Assembly (NCBI GenBank): GCA_029262055.1 | Contig: JAJDAD010000024.1 | Span: 62,001 to 126,000, forward strand | DNA length: 64,000 nt | Origin: Candidatus Zhuqueibacterota bacterium | GTDB lineage: Bacteria; Zhuqueibacterota; Zhuqueibacteria; Oceanimicrobiales; Oceanimicrobiaceae | Direction of reading: 5' to 3' | Shown here: one piece after another, positions 26,898 through 37,881 of the stretch | Position numbering within the stretch: the first letter of the stretch is position 1 | How the letters are laid out: the number at the start of each line of letters is the position of its first letter | Notes under the pieces: generated by a model | What the model saw: the letters and a program-made list of their open reading frames with translations, nothing else | What the model was told of the DNA's origin: nothing | Database searches by the model: none | Translations under genes and position numbers: made by a program

Positions 26898-27416
26898 ATG
26901 ACATTTAACACCCTGTTGGAGGAAGCACTGGAGAGTTGGGAAGACGTGCGTGCCGGTGTGATCGCCGAGCTTGAGAACATCCCGGCAGAGGAGTTTGACT
27001 TTAAGCCAACAGATCATGTCAGAACAGTCCGGGAGCAGGCAATCCATGTCCTCGAAGTTGCCATGATGATGTGCGGAGAACTGTGCCGGGAGGATACCGA
27101 CTTCAAAAGAGCGCCGTGGCCTGACTTGCTGAAAATGTACGCCGGCAACCTGTATGAGGCACAAACGAAGAATCAACTCATTTCACTGCTCCAGAGCCAG
27201 TTGGAAGACGCTCTTGCCAAATTCAGAGCAGCCGGAGAGTTGCACATGCTGCAACTGGTGGAGCGGTTCGATGGCCGGGAAGGAACCCGGCTTGCATGGT
27301 TGCAGCACGGCATCGCTCAGGAAATGTACCACCGCGGCCAGCTCACTCTTTACGCCCGCTTGCTCGCAATAGAACCAGCTCTTACTCAGAAGATCAAAGG
27401 ACCCACGCAGAGATGA
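26898..27416 (+). CDS. DinB-family four-helix-bundle protein
   Basis: 172 aa. The DinB/YfiT fold is suggested by helix pattern and by His residues placed to bind a metal: H50 in REQAIHVLEVA and the pair in LQHGIAQEMYHRGQLTLYARLL, the characteristic C-terminal HxxxxxxxHRGQ. Members include thiol-dependent S-transferases and proteins of unknown role; the substrate cannot be told. The stop overlaps the start of rnhA (ATGA), so the two are translationally coupled. Confidence 0.82.
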   Translation: MTFNTLLEEALESWEDVRAGVIAELENIPAEEFDFKPTDHVRTVREQAIHVLEVAMMMCGELCREDTDFKRAPWPDLLKMYAGNLYEAQTKNQLISLLQSQLEDALAKFRAAGELHMLQLVERFDGREGTRLAWLQHGIAQEMYHRGQLTLYARLLAIEPALTQKIKGPTQR

Positions 27417-27904
27417 AGGAAATCACGATCTACACCGATGGGGCGTGCCGTGGCAACCCCGGGCCCGGCGGCTATGCAGCGGTCCTCATCCACGACGGCC
27501 GGCGAAAAGAAATGTCCGGCGGCTGGTCGAACACGACAAACAACCGCATGGAAATGATGGCTGCGATCGTCGGCTTAGGTGTTTTGAAGGAGAGGTGCCA
27601 GGTTACGCTGTTCAGCGATTCACAATATCTGGTGCAAAGTATAACGCAGGGATGGGCTGTGCGCTGGCAGGCAAATGGTTGGAAGCGCAACAAGAAAGAG
27701 ATAGCGAAAAACATTGACCTGTGGCAGCAACTGCTGGAGTTGTGCGACAAACACGACGTTGCGTTCAAGTGGACCAAGGGTCACGCCGGCGATCCTGAAA
27801 ACGAACGCTGTGATGAGTTGGCAACCACGGCGGCGGACAGCTCAAACCTGGAAGAGGATCCGGCGAACACTGGTTCCGGGGCAACACAGGCGCGTCTCTT
27901 CTGA
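27413..27904 (+). CDS. rnhA: Ribonuclease HI
   Basis: 163 aa from ATG 27413, which overlaps the preceding stop; the frame is open upstream but the protein clearly begins MKEITIYTDGACRGNPGPGG. It cleaves the RNA strand of RNA-DNA hybrids, for example at R-loops and primers. The catalytic carboxylates D9, E47, D69 and D134 and the mobile H124 (TKGHAGDPENERCD) are all present. The basic handle region (WKRNKKEIAKN) is present as in Escherichia coli RNase HI. It ends 6 bp from the convergent purA stop. Confidence 0.96.
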   Translation: MKEITIYTDGACRGNPGPGGYAAVLIHDGRRKEMSGGWSNTTNNRMEMMAAIVGLGVLKERCQVTLFSDSQYLVQSITQGWAVRWQANGWKRNKKEIAKNIDLWQQLLELCDKHDVAFKWTKGHAGDPENERCDELATTAADSSNLEEDPANTGSGATQARLF

Positions 27905-27910
27905 GCGCGC

Positions 27911-29598
<1,688 letters not shown>

Positions 29599-29614
29599 AT
29601 TAGGGACCTCCCGC

Positions 29615-30550
29615 TTAGGATTTTACAGCGGCTGCACGCTTGACCTGTGGCCTTGCTTTCTTGCTATCGCGCCGCTTCTCCCATTCAACAATAATGGGGC
29701 TGGCGATAAATATCGAGCTGTAAGTACCGATCAAGACTCCGACTATGAGCGCGAAGGCAAAGTTGTGGATGACCTCTCCGCCAAACGCGTACAAGATGAC
29801 CACAACGACCAGAGTGGTGAGTGACGTGACGATGGTTCGGCTCAGGGATTGATTGATGCTGCGGTTGACGATGGATTCATAGCTTTCTCTGCGCAGGACT
29901 TTGAGATTCTCACGAATCCGGTCAAACACCACAATGGTATCGTTGAGAGAATATCCGACAATCGTAAGGAAGGCGGCAACAATCGCAAGCGAGATCTCCA
30001 GTCCCAGGACAGAAAAGACGCCCAATGTAATGATGACGTCATGGAACAGAGCAGCAATCGCTCCGATGGCAAAGCCAAACTCAAAGCGCCAACTAATGTA
30101 AAGCAGGATGCAAAACAAAGCGATTAGAACCGCCAGGATTGCTGCGCCCCGGAGTTCCGCCCCAATCTTTGGCCCCACCTTCTCAACCATTCGCACTTCG
30201 TACGGATTGTCGGAAAATGCTTCCGTCAAGCTCGCCTTAATGGCGTCCGAGATCTCGGTGTTGACCTCCTGTTCCTCCACTCTTATCAGGATTTCGCGGT
30301 TGGAGCCGAAATTCTTGACCTCGATGTTGTCAAATCCGGCGCGGCCGACTGCTGAGCGCGCATCAGAAATCGCGATATCCTTTTCAAACTGCAACTCAAT
30401 TGAAGTGCCACCGACAAAATCGATACCATAATTCGGCCCGCCACGCAAAAGCAGTGAACCCATCCCGATCAGGATAAGCGCACCCGAGATGATAAGTGCA
30501 ACCCGGCGTTGGGCTGCGAAATCGATATTTGTATTTGCTAAAAACTGCAT
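29615..30550 (-). CDS. secF: Protein translocase subunit SecF
   Basis: 311 aa with six TM helices. The N-terminal helix and GIDFVGGTSIELQF motif, a periplasmic domain (about 45-130) and the MMPL/SecD-type block (FALIVGVLIGTYSSIFIASPIIVEW) are typical. SecF works with SecD to pull secreted proteins out of the SecYEG channel using the proton gradient. It begins 19 bp after secD and is followed closely by the STAS gene. Confidence 0.95.
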   Translation of the reverse strand: MQFLANTNIDFAAQRRVALIISGALILIGMGSLLLRGGPNYGIDFVGGTSIELQFEKDIAISDARSAVGRAGFDNIEVKNFGSNREILIRVEEQEVNTEISDAIKASLTEAFSDNPYEVRMVEKVGPKIGAELRGAAILAVLIALFCILLYISWRFEFGFAIGAIAALFHDVIITLGVFSVLGLEISLAIVAAFLTIVGYSLNDTIVVFDRIRENLKVLRRESYESIVNRSINQSLSRTIVTSLTTLVVVVILYAFGGEVIHNFAFALIVGVLIGTYSSIFIASPIIVEWEKRRDSKKARPQVKRAAAVKS

Positions 30551-30569
30551 TCGAATTTAACCTCTCCGG

Positions 30570-32627
30570 TTATATGCTCAGTTGCTTCAAAGCGACTCTG
30601 TTTGTGAAGTAATCAAAAATGACGCGCGTGACAACAATCGCCGTAAACATACTTGCCAAAATCCCAATTGACAGCGTCAGGGCGAATCCACGAATCGGGC
30701 CCGTGCCGAACTGGTAGAGCACCAGCGCGGTGAGCAGGGTCGTTACGTTGGCGTCCAGAATGGTTTTGAACGCTCTGGCGTATCCGCTGTCGATAGCAGC
30801 GCGTACGGTCTTGCCGTGGCGCAACTCTTCGCGGATTCTTTCAAAAATAAGGACGTTGGCGTCGACCGCCATACCGATGGTGAGGATGATCCCCGCAACG
30901 CCCGGCAGCGTCAATGTCGCATGAAAACCGGCCAGCACTGCCATGATGATTATCAGGTTCAAGATCAGGGCGACGTTCGCAACCAGTCCGGAAAGGCGAT
31001 AGTAAATGACCATAAACACGATCACTATGGCCAGACCGACCAGGGCAGAGTATGTCCCCTGCCGGATAGAATCTTGTCCCAGTGACGGACCAACGGTCCG
31101 CTCCTCTATAACTTCGATAGGTGCAGGCAACGCTCCCGCACGCAGTACGATGGCGAGATCCTTCGCCTCTTCAATGTTTGCCATACCGCTAATGCGCGCG
31201 CGCCCGGATGGAATGCGTTCCTGAATGTTTGGAATGGACACCACCTTGCCGTCGAGAACAATCCCGAGCTTTTTGCCAACATTGGCGCCGGTCACTTTTG
31301 AAAAAATCTTAGCACCCTCGCCGGTAAGTTCCATCCCGACCTCAGACTGGCCTGCCTGCAATTCGCTACCGATCTGGACGTCGGCATTCGCGATCTTGTC
31401 GCCCGTGAGTTCAGGCTCCTTCTTCAGTACGAAAAGACGGTAGTACTCCTGTTCGCCGATTTGTGTCGCGCGGTTCTGAAAGACGAACTCGGCGTCGTTA
31501 GGCAGGACGTCTTTGACTTCGGGGGAATTCAGGATTCTTTCCACTGTCCGGACATTTTTTGTAGGCACGCCAATGTCGCCGCCAATATCGGCGAGCAGGG
31601 CGCTGAACGGGCGATCCTGAAAGACTTCTTCATCGAGCAATACGGTTGAGTCGGAACCGTCATCCTCGGAACCCGGTCGATCTTCGAGAATGGAAGATTC
31701 ACCAAAAAGATCCTCGAGGCTCACTTCCTTGTCTTTTCGCACTTTGCCCTCTCCGGGAAGAGAGTCTGCTCCGGCCTCCGTCAAGTCGTCCTGCGAGCCA
31801 CCGGCTTGTTGCCTCTTCATCACCCGGTTGACTTCGCTCAGCATGGCGCCGATAACGTCCGGCTCCATTTCCAGTTGAAACTCGAGTAAGGCGGTTGTGC
31901 CGATAATGCTCTTCGCACGCTCCACATCCTGAATACCCGCCAGCTCAATGACGATGCGGCGCGCCCCTTGCTTGGTAATCGAAGGTTCTGAAACTCCGAA
32001 CTCATCGATCCGGTTTCTCAGCACTTCAAGGGTACGCTCGACTGCGTCTTCGGCTTCACTTTTCAGGCTGGCGACGATGTCTGCATCGGAGTCGGACCGT
32101 TTGCCAAAGTAGCGGTTGAGCCGAATCCCGTCCTCCTGATACACAGTCTGCAGGGCGTCAAAAAAGTCCAGGCCTTCATCGCGGACCTGCGCACGGACCT
32201 TGGCGATGCTGGCCTCAAACGTGTCGTCGCGTTCCTTTGAAAGGCTTTCCAGGAGCTTCGGCAGGTCAACCTCGTACACCAGGTAGGTGCCGCCCTGCAG
32301 ATCCAGACCGAGCTTGATTGACTGTGGCTCGTTCTTTACTATTTTTTCGTCCAGGTCGATCAACTTGTTAACGGTGGCAACCACGTCGCCCACCGTGCCG
32401 CCGCCGGCCTGGTCAAAGTTGTCGCGCACCGCAAGTTCGAGGTTGCCGGCCGCGAGCGCTGCCCGTATCTCATTGCCGGCTAAGGTCGTTCGGCTTTCGA
32501 TTTCAGAATAATAAGTTTCGGCCTTGTCCTGCTGCTGACTTAATTGAAACGTGGGAAACAGAACGATTAGGGACCATGCCAGTGCAAGCACGATGATGAG
32601 CGTTTTGAAGATGTTATTCTTTCGCAT
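30570..32627 (-). CDS. secD: Protein translocase subunit SecD
   Basis: 685 aa from ATG 32627, which has GGGAGG upstream and starts an immediate TM helix (NIFKTLIIVLALAWSLIVLFPTF). SecD hallmarks are KLGLDLQGGTYLVYEVD, LRNRIDEFGVSEPSITKQGARRIVIELAGIQD, LNLIIIMAVLAGFHATLTLPGVAGIILTIGMAVDANVLIFERIREELRHGKTVRAAIDSGYARAF. A long acidic, low-complexity insert (around EAGADSLPGEGKVRKDKEVSLEDLFGESS) extends the periplasmic region beyond the E. coli protein. First gene of secD-secF-STAS. Confidence 0.95.
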   Translation of the reverse strand: MRKNNIFKTLIIVLALAWSLIVLFPTFQLSQQQDKAETYYSEIESRTTLAGNEIRAALAAGNLELAVRDNFDQAGGGTVGDVVATVNKLIDLDEKIVKNEPQSIKLGLDLQGGTYLVYEVDLPKLLESLSKERDDTFEASIAKVRAQVRDEGLDFFDALQTVYQEDGIRLNRYFGKRSDSDADIVASLKSEAEDAVERTLEVLRNRIDEFGVSEPSITKQGARRIVIELAGIQDVERAKSIIGTTALLEFQLEMEPDVIGAMLSEVNRVMKRQQAGGSQDDLTEAGADSLPGEGKVRKDKEVSLEDLFGESSILEDRPGSEDDGSDSTVLLDEEVFQDRPFSALLADIGGDIGVPTKNVRTVERILNSPEVKDVLPNDAEFVFQNRATQIGEQEYYRLFVLKKEPELTGDKIANADVQIGSELQAGQSEVGMELTGEGAKIFSKVTGANVGKKLGIVLDGKVVSIPNIQERIPSGRARISGMANIEEAKDLAIVLRAGALPAPIEVIEERTVGPSLGQDSIRQGTYSALVGLAIVIVFMVIYYRLSGLVANVALILNLIIIMAVLAGFHATLTLPGVAGIILTIGMAVDANVLIFERIREELRHGKTVRAAIDSGYARAFKTILDANVTTLLTALVLYQFGTGPIRGFALTLSIGILASMFTAIVVTRVIFDYFTNRVALKQLSI

Positions 32628-32773
32628 TCGCGATAAACCTCCCGCAGCTACCGGGGTGCGGAACAAACGCTCCTGCCCCGGGATGACTATTCTACTTTCT
32701 TTAAGACAGAGACTCGAGTATCACCGGCAACCAAAGAGCGAGGTGGCCGAGATCTACCGATGAAAAAACGTGA

Positions 32774-32944
32774 TTACTTAATGGTGGGTTGAGTGCCGGA
32801 ACTGCCTCCCTCAGACAATCTCCTGATTACTTCCTTGACGATCCGCTTAACTAAGCCGGGTTCGGCTTTGGGGCCCAACAAGGCGATTGTCTCACGTGTG
32901 ATGTCACGTACCTTCTTTTCGGTAATCTGCACCAGGGGCCTCAT
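32774..32944 (-). CDS. Possible small protein upstream of secD
   Basis: 56 aa from ATG 32944 (an in-frame start 30 bp further upstream is also possible). It reads VQITEKKVRDITRETIALLGPKAEPGLVKRIVKEVIRRLSEGG, two amphipathic charged helices, then a low-complexity tail. No clear ribosome-binding site is seen and no family is recognised. Composition looks protein-like and it has the same direction as secD, about 146 bp upstream. It could be a shadow. Confidence 0.35.
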   Translation of the reverse strand: MRPLVQITEKKVRDITRETIALLGPKAEPGLVKRIVKEVIRRLSEGGSSGTQPTIK

Positions 32945-33008
32945 TTCAACCAATCGAAAATATAATGGTCGCAAGCCTCTTTTGCAAGCACAATCTGGTC
33001 GAAAACTA

Positions 33009-33037
33009 TTGACTGACTTGTACGGAATAACTATCTT
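33009..33037 (+). promoter_or_regulatory. Candidate sigma70-type promoter for the TPR-CHAT gene
   Basis: TTGACT at 33009-33014 and TATCTT at 33032-33037 are 17 bp apart. The predicted transcript starts near 33044, upstream of the signal-peptide-like coding stretch that precedes the annotated start of the TPR-CHAT frame. Confidence 0.45.
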
Positions 33038-33097
33038 TTTGTTTTCCGTGCCAACTTCTTCAAGATGTCAGTGCAGTTCACAAGAACAGAAAGTTGA

Positions 33098-36000
33098 CCC
33101 CCAATTAGAAACCTATCTGTCAATAAACGACTTGGGCTGTGTGCCCGGTCGCTTTTTTGCGTTGCGCTCTTCTTTACCGGCGCAGTCGCCAATCCCGGCG
33201 GCATTCCGCCCGAATTGCTAAAGGCGACACAATCAGCCGCAGCCGGGGATTTCACAGCCGCAGTAGAGGCCGCCAAGCTGGCCGTAAGCGCCGGTTCCGG
33301 ACACCCTGAGACTTACCTGCGCACCGCAGACTTTTACAGGTACGCCGGTGCAGTCGCTGCCGGTCAGGCTTTTTTTGAAAATGAGCTGGACAAAACACCG
33401 GACAACCCTAACCTGTTGTCTGCTCATGCATCCCTGGCCCGCATTGCCGGTGATTTGGAAACGTGTTTTACCCGCAGCCGCCAGGCACTGGAAAAGGGCG
33501 CGGCTTCCCCGGAAGTGCTGTCGCTATTTGTCGAAGCGGGCGTCGCGCTCAGTAAGAACACACAGCTGGCCCGTATGCTGCGCAAGTTGAAAAGCGCGAA
33601 GGGCAGGGAGCATTTCTTTCCACTCGGCTACGCCCTTTGGCGTCTGAAAATCGGCAGGCTGGCGAAAGCCGAAAGTACAGCGGGTGAATATATTGTGGAG
33701 AATCCCGCGGATCCGTTCGGCCGGGTCCTCCTGGGGGACGTAGCCTACCGCCTCAAGAAGTATGAACTGGCAACCAGGTCGTACCGGGCGGCTCTGCAAG
33801 AGGAGGAACGCTCATACACGTTGACTATTTCGTCGTTCATCGGTTTGGCCGAGAGTTACCTGGCGCGCAGCCTGCCGGATTCAACGTTCTTCTTTTTAGA
33901 TAAAGCTGACAGCTTGGCGCAGAGCGTCGGAGCGATTGCTGAGGGCTTGCGAGCTCAGCATGTGCGGATGACTCTGTTCAGTCAATTGCAGCTCTGGGGT
34001 CGCCTCAAGCGCGCCTGCCTGGCAACACTTGGGTTAAGTGATATTCTTGCGGACAGCGTCAGCCTCGGCCTGACCTATCAAAAATTGGGCTCAGTGAATC
34101 AGGCTCTCGGAGATTATCGAGCCGCGATCGCGGCGTTTGAGCAAGCTTTGCGTTTCACCGGGCAACAGGTGCACGCGGAGATTGTGCTGGCTATGGCACG
34201 AGCCTACCTCCTGCGCAACCTCCGTGCCGAAGCGTCAGAGCTTCTTTTGCGCAGCAAGGCGCTCGCCGAACGCAATCATCAGCGCAACCTGAGCCATCAG
34301 GCGCTGATGTTGCTGGCCGACATCGACCAGAGGGAAGGAGAGTTGGGGGCCGCCAGGGAAAAGCTTCGCACCGTTCTGAGGTTTGCACAACGCACGCAGC
34401 GCCACGACCTGACGGAAAGGTGCTTTGTCAAGTTGTCACAACTATATTTTGACAACCCGCCTGAGTACGACAACGCGGAATATTTCTTGTCCCTTGCCGA
34501 TGCCCTGGCACGCCAAACTTCGCAACTCAATTTTTCCGCCAACCATCGCTGGATGCAGGGTAGCATCGCCTGGATGCAGGGCGAGGTTGAGCTTGCAGAG
34601 TCCCGGTTCATCCAAGCCACCCAGCTTGGCCTGGAAAGCGGCTCCCACCTGGCAACCCTGGCCGGACAGGCGGGACTCATCAGGACTTACCTGGGTGCTG
34701 GGCTTACGGCACGAGCCGCCGCCCAGGCAGATTCTGCGCTGAAGTATCTGTCGGCTCATACCGAGAGCATTCTGAGCGAACCGAACGCAGAGTACTTCGA
34801 CCTGAGGGACGACCTGTTTAGTCCGGCCATCCATGCCTACGCCAGCAGGGGGTATTTGCAAAGCATCTACACGGTATGCGAAGCCTCGAAGATGATCGAG
34901 CATGTCGAAGACGTCAAACCAATGCTGCACCTCTTTGATTCCGCGGCCATTGATTCCTTCAATTGGGAGACTGCAAAAGTACGGTTCAGAATTCAGGAAA
35001 AGCTACGTGAGCAGTCGCGTTCCTGGACAGCGCGCGAGAGCAACCCCACTGTCGCGGCGGGCCTGAGACGTCAGATTAGAGAGTTGGAGACTGTGGAGGC
35101 CGGGCTCAGAGAAGGGCTGGTGCGACAACACCCGGAGTTTGCTGCTCTTGTTTCGAGGAATGGGCTACCGCTGGCAGACCTGCAGAACAAGTTGAAAGCA
35201 CTGGGAAGCAGCTTTCTCCACTACTACGTTGCCGCCGACGCGGTTTTCGTTGTCCTGGTCACCTCACAATCGATGGTCTGCAAGAAGATAAACGTCAGTC
35301 GACAGATGCTTGAGGGTGTCGTGCAGCACATCAGTCCCTTGTTCGCGCGAACGGGTCGTCGGCAGTCCGCGGGAGAACCCCTGGATAAGCGGTTTCGCTT
35401 GGATCAGGCCGCGCAACTGTACAAGTTGATCTTTGAACCCATCCGGGAGGTGATTCCACCGGGGCAACCACTCATTGTCTCAGCGGATGATGTTCTTGCC
35501 AATTTCCCAATAGAGACGCTGGTTTCAAACCCGGAAAGTGTGATCGACAACTATGACTACCCCAATGCTCACTTCCTGATCGAGGACCACGCCATTTCCT
35601 ACGTACCGGCCGCCCGTTTTTTGAATGCAATAAACAAGAGACGGCCGGCGCGCCAGGAATTTCTTTCTTTCTCCGGCAGGCAGCTCGGCGCCGAGCCTGA
35701 GTTTCTCAATCCGGCAAACTCCGTAGAAAACCGGGAGACCGGGGTGAGCCGCCAGCAACCCTCTACACTTGAGCTTGCCGGAGAGGCCGCGACGCTGAGA
35801 ACCTTCACCGATCTGGCACCAATGTTTAAGTTTTTGCGGCTGGCTCTGCCGGGCTTTTTGTACGATGACATGCCAATGTGGTCCGCAATTGCTTTTTCGG
35901 CTAACGAGGGCGGGAGCAACCGCTTGATGGTTAAGGATGTTTTCAGTCTGAAGCTGCGAGCGGAAGTTGCGATTCTGGACGAACTTCGGGGATCGAGCAA

Positions 36001-36355
36001 AGCAGCCATGAGCGGGCTCTTACATGCTTTCTCTTTTGCCGGAACCGGCAGTTTGCTTTTGAACGTTTGGCAGGCGGACAGCAGCAGTTGCAATGTTGTC
36101 GTTAATGCCTTTATTGAAAACCTGCATGAAGGAATGGACAAGCCCGCGGCTCTGCAAGAAGCAAAGCTCGCCTACCTGGCACAGGTCCGGCACGAGCCTT
36201 TCTATTGGGCTGGCCTTGTTTTGCATGGCGACCCGACAGCCGGCCTAAAGGGGCAGCCCCAAAGTAAGGCGACGATCTATCTTACCGTCGGCGCCATTTT
36301 GTTCCTGTTTGTCATGTTGTTTGTCCAGTTCCAAAAACTGCGGCGGGAGCCGTGA
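33098..36355 (+). CDS. Secreted TPR protein with degenerate CHAT domain; start unresolved
   Basis: The frame opens at 33098 after an in-frame TGA (33095-33097) and encodes a typical signal peptide (NKRLGLCARSLFCVALFFTGAVA-NP). The first ATG/GTG/TTG after that TGA is TTG 33215, inside the mature protein. Candidate true starts are a non-standard ATT (33104) or CTG (33137). The next about 600 residues are TPR-like repeats. A CHAT domain follows (PLIVSADDVLANFPIETLV through EPFYWAGLVLHGDPTAGL), then a C-terminal TM helix and basic tail. The caspase-like His and Cys are missing: LALPG replaces the A-T-H-G motif and AILDELRG replaces L-S-A-C. It is thus probably a scaffold, not a protease. Confidence 0.82.
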   Translation, partial: PPIRNLSVNKRLGLCARSLFCVALFFTGAVANPGGIPPELLKATQSAAAGDFTAAVEAAKLAVSAGSGHPETYLRTADFYRYAGAVAAGQAFFENELDKTPDNPNLLSAHASLARIAGDLETCFTRSRQALEKGAASPEVLSLFVEAGVALSKNTQLARMLRKLKSAKGREHFFPLGYALWRLKIGRLAKAESTAGEYIVENPADPFGRVLLGDVAYRLKKYELATRSYRAALQEEERSYTLTISSFIGLAESYLARSLPDSTFFFLDKADSLAQSVGAIAEGLRAQHVRMTLFSQLQLWGRLKRACLATLGLSDILADSVSLGLTYQKLGSVNQALGDYRAAIAAFEQALRFTGQQVHAEIVLAMARAYLLRNLRAEASELLLRSKALAERNHQRNLSHQALMLLADIDQREGELGAAREKLRTVLRFAQRTQRHDLTERCFVKLSQLYFDNPPEYDNAEYFLSLADALARQTSQLNFSANHRWMQGSIAWMQGEVELAESRFIQATQLGLESGSHLATLAGQAGLIRTYLGAGLTARAAAQADSALKYLSAHTESILSEPNAEYFDLRDDLFSPAIHAYASRGYLQSIYTVCEASKMIEHVEDVKPMLHLFDSAAIDSFNWETAKVRFRIQEKLREQSRSWTARESNPTVAAGLRRQIRELETVEAGLREGLVRQHPEFAALVSRNGLPLADLQNKLKALGSSFLHYYVAADAVFVVLVTSQSMVCKKINVSRQMLEGVVQHISPLFARTGRRQSAGEPLDKRFRLDQAAQLYKLIFEPIREVIPPGQPLIVSADDVLANFPIETLVSNPESVIDNYDYPNAHFLIEDHAISYVPAARFLNAINKRRPARQEFLSFSGRQLGAEPEFLNPANSVENRETGVSRQQPSTLELAGEAATLRTFTDLAPMFKFLRLALPGFLYDDMPMWSAIAFSANEGGSNRLMVKDVFSLKLRAEVAILDELRGSSKAAMSGLLHAFSFAGTGSLLLNVWQADSSSCNVVVNAFIENLHEGMDKPAALQEAKLAYLAQVRHEPFYWAGLVLHGDPTAGLKGQPQSKATIYLTVGAILFLFVMLFVQFQKLRREP

Positions 36356-36362
36356 GGGAGTA

Positions 36363-37865
36363 CTATTTAGCGGAAGCCCACTCGTATCTTTCTTTGAATC
36401 CCTTTATACTATTGAACAGCGCGCGGGCAACCCTGTCCTGAAAGGCCTTGCTTTTCAACAGTTTCTCTTCCTTTTTGTTTGACATAAAGGCTGTTTCGAC
36501 CAGGACGTTGGGCATGGATGCGCCCACCATGACATAAAAGCCTGCCTGCTTTACCCCCCGATCGCGCAGCGCGGTCTGTTGATGCATTTCCTTTTGAACC
36601 AAGGCGGCAAAGTCCTGGCTCTGCTTGTTAAAAGAGTTCTGTGCCATGACCGCAAGAATCATTTGTTCGTCGGTCAATTGGTCTGCACTGTCTTCTTCGT
36701 ATTTGATTGCGGAGTTTTCTCTACGGGAGATCTCCAGCGCCTCGTCGGACTTGGCCAAACCAAGGAAATAAGTGGTGGCCCCTGCCACTCGCGAGTTGCG
36801 ATTCGAGTTTGCGTGAATGCTGATAAAGAGCTTGCCACCATTTGCATTTGCGAAACGCGTGCGCTCCTTCAGAGAGATGTACTCATCTTTGGTCCTGGTC
36901 ATAAGGACGTCAATGTCCAAACCGCGCTTCAACAGTTTTTCGAGTCTCTTTGCGATTGCGAGCACAACATCTTTCTCGTAGGTGCCCGACCGGCCTATCG
37001 TGCCCGGGTCCTTGCCCCCGTGACCAGGATCGAGTATGATTTTGTCAAATCGCCACTTCTTTTGGTTATCCTCGATCTTTTTGCGGATACCCAGGGTGGG
37101 GCTGTCCCGCGATGGAATCGAAATGAAGATTTCGTTGTTCTGCTGGCTCAGCCGAATGTCGTCCAGAGAGATGTCCGTCTTTAGCTGAAACGAGACCTGC
37201 ACCATTTCGTCCATTATTACCGGTACAATCTTTTTTACCAGGCCACGGGCCACTTCTCGTGCAAAGGTTTTTTCATCGAGGCGACCATTGAGAACGTCGA
37301 GATAAAGCCAGCGCCGGCTATAGCGTATACTGAGGTTTTTCCGGTCAAACTTTCCGGCGGTCAGGACACGAATGAGGGTTCCGTTGGTTTTTTCATCAAC
37401 CTGCACCCCGAGTAGGTTGGGCCCTGGCCCGGCCGGCTCCAGGTCGGGCGGCGCGTCTGTGGCGCCCTCCAGCAAGGGGCGGAGGATTGGCGTGAAGAAC
37501 TTTAGAGGAACATGAATGTCCCCCCTTTCATAGCGCGTCGCCAGGGGCATCTGAATGACTTTGCCGCCCAGGAGGACGAAGGGGTTAAACGCCGTGACCG
37601 TAATTTTGTGCTCGCCAACATACAAAATGGCTTTACGGACTTTGCTGCTATAGTAGGTGTTGAGGTTTAATTCTTCGGCAATCTCATGCAGGCTGACATA
37701 GTAGAAATCACCATCCAGGCGCTTGGCCTTGGTCCGCAAGTGGCTCTCCCAGTCCGGCGAATGGAAAGCAAACGATGCAGAGGTAATGCAGAGAAGGAGT
37801 GTGAGAAAGGTAGGAAGCAAGACCGGGCGCAACCGGTGTCGACTCGGGCATGATCTCAACTTCAT
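36363..37865 (-). CDS. N-acetylmuramoyl-L-alanine amidase (Amidase_3)
   Basis: 500 aa from ATG 37865 (frame open upstream without a better start). A signal peptide (LRPVLLPTFLTLLLCITSASFA) is followed by a copper-amine-oxidase-N-like repeat region, then an AMIN-like beta domain (LLGVQVDEKTNGTLIRVLTAGKFDRKNL). The C-terminal zinc amidase has IILDPGHGGKDPGTIG, YEKDVVLAIAKRLEKLL, FISIHANS and NVLVETAFMSNKKEE, giving the zinc ligands and catalytic Glu. It cleaves the amide between MurNAc and the stem peptide, usually for daughter-cell separation. It lies 16 bp downstream of the rhomboid gene in one operon. Confidence 0.92.
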   Translation of the reverse strand: MKLRSCPSRHRLRPVLLPTFLTLLLCITSASFAFHSPDWESHLRTKAKRLDGDFYYVSLHEIAEELNLNTYYSSKVRKAILYVGEHKITVTAFNPFVLLGGKVIQMPLATRYERGDIHVPLKFFTPILRPLLEGATDAPPDLEPAGPGPNLLGVQVDEKTNGTLIRVLTAGKFDRKNLSIRYSRRWLYLDVLNGRLDEKTFAREVARGLVKKIVPVIMDEMVQVSFQLKTDISLDDIRLSQQNNEIFISIPSRDSPTLGIRKKIEDNQKKWRFDKIILDPGHGGKDPGTIGRSGTYEKDVVLAIAKRLEKLLKRGLDIDVLMTRTKDEYISLKERTRFANANGGKLFISIHANSNRNSRVAGATTYFLGLAKSDEALEISRRENSAIKYEEDSADQLTDEQMILAVMAQNSFNKQSQDFAALVQKEMHQQTALRDRGVKQAGFYVMVGASMPNVLVETAFMSNKKEEKLLKSKAFQDRVARALFNSIKGFKERYEWASAK

Positions 37866-37881
37866 GACTGTGGCACCTGGC

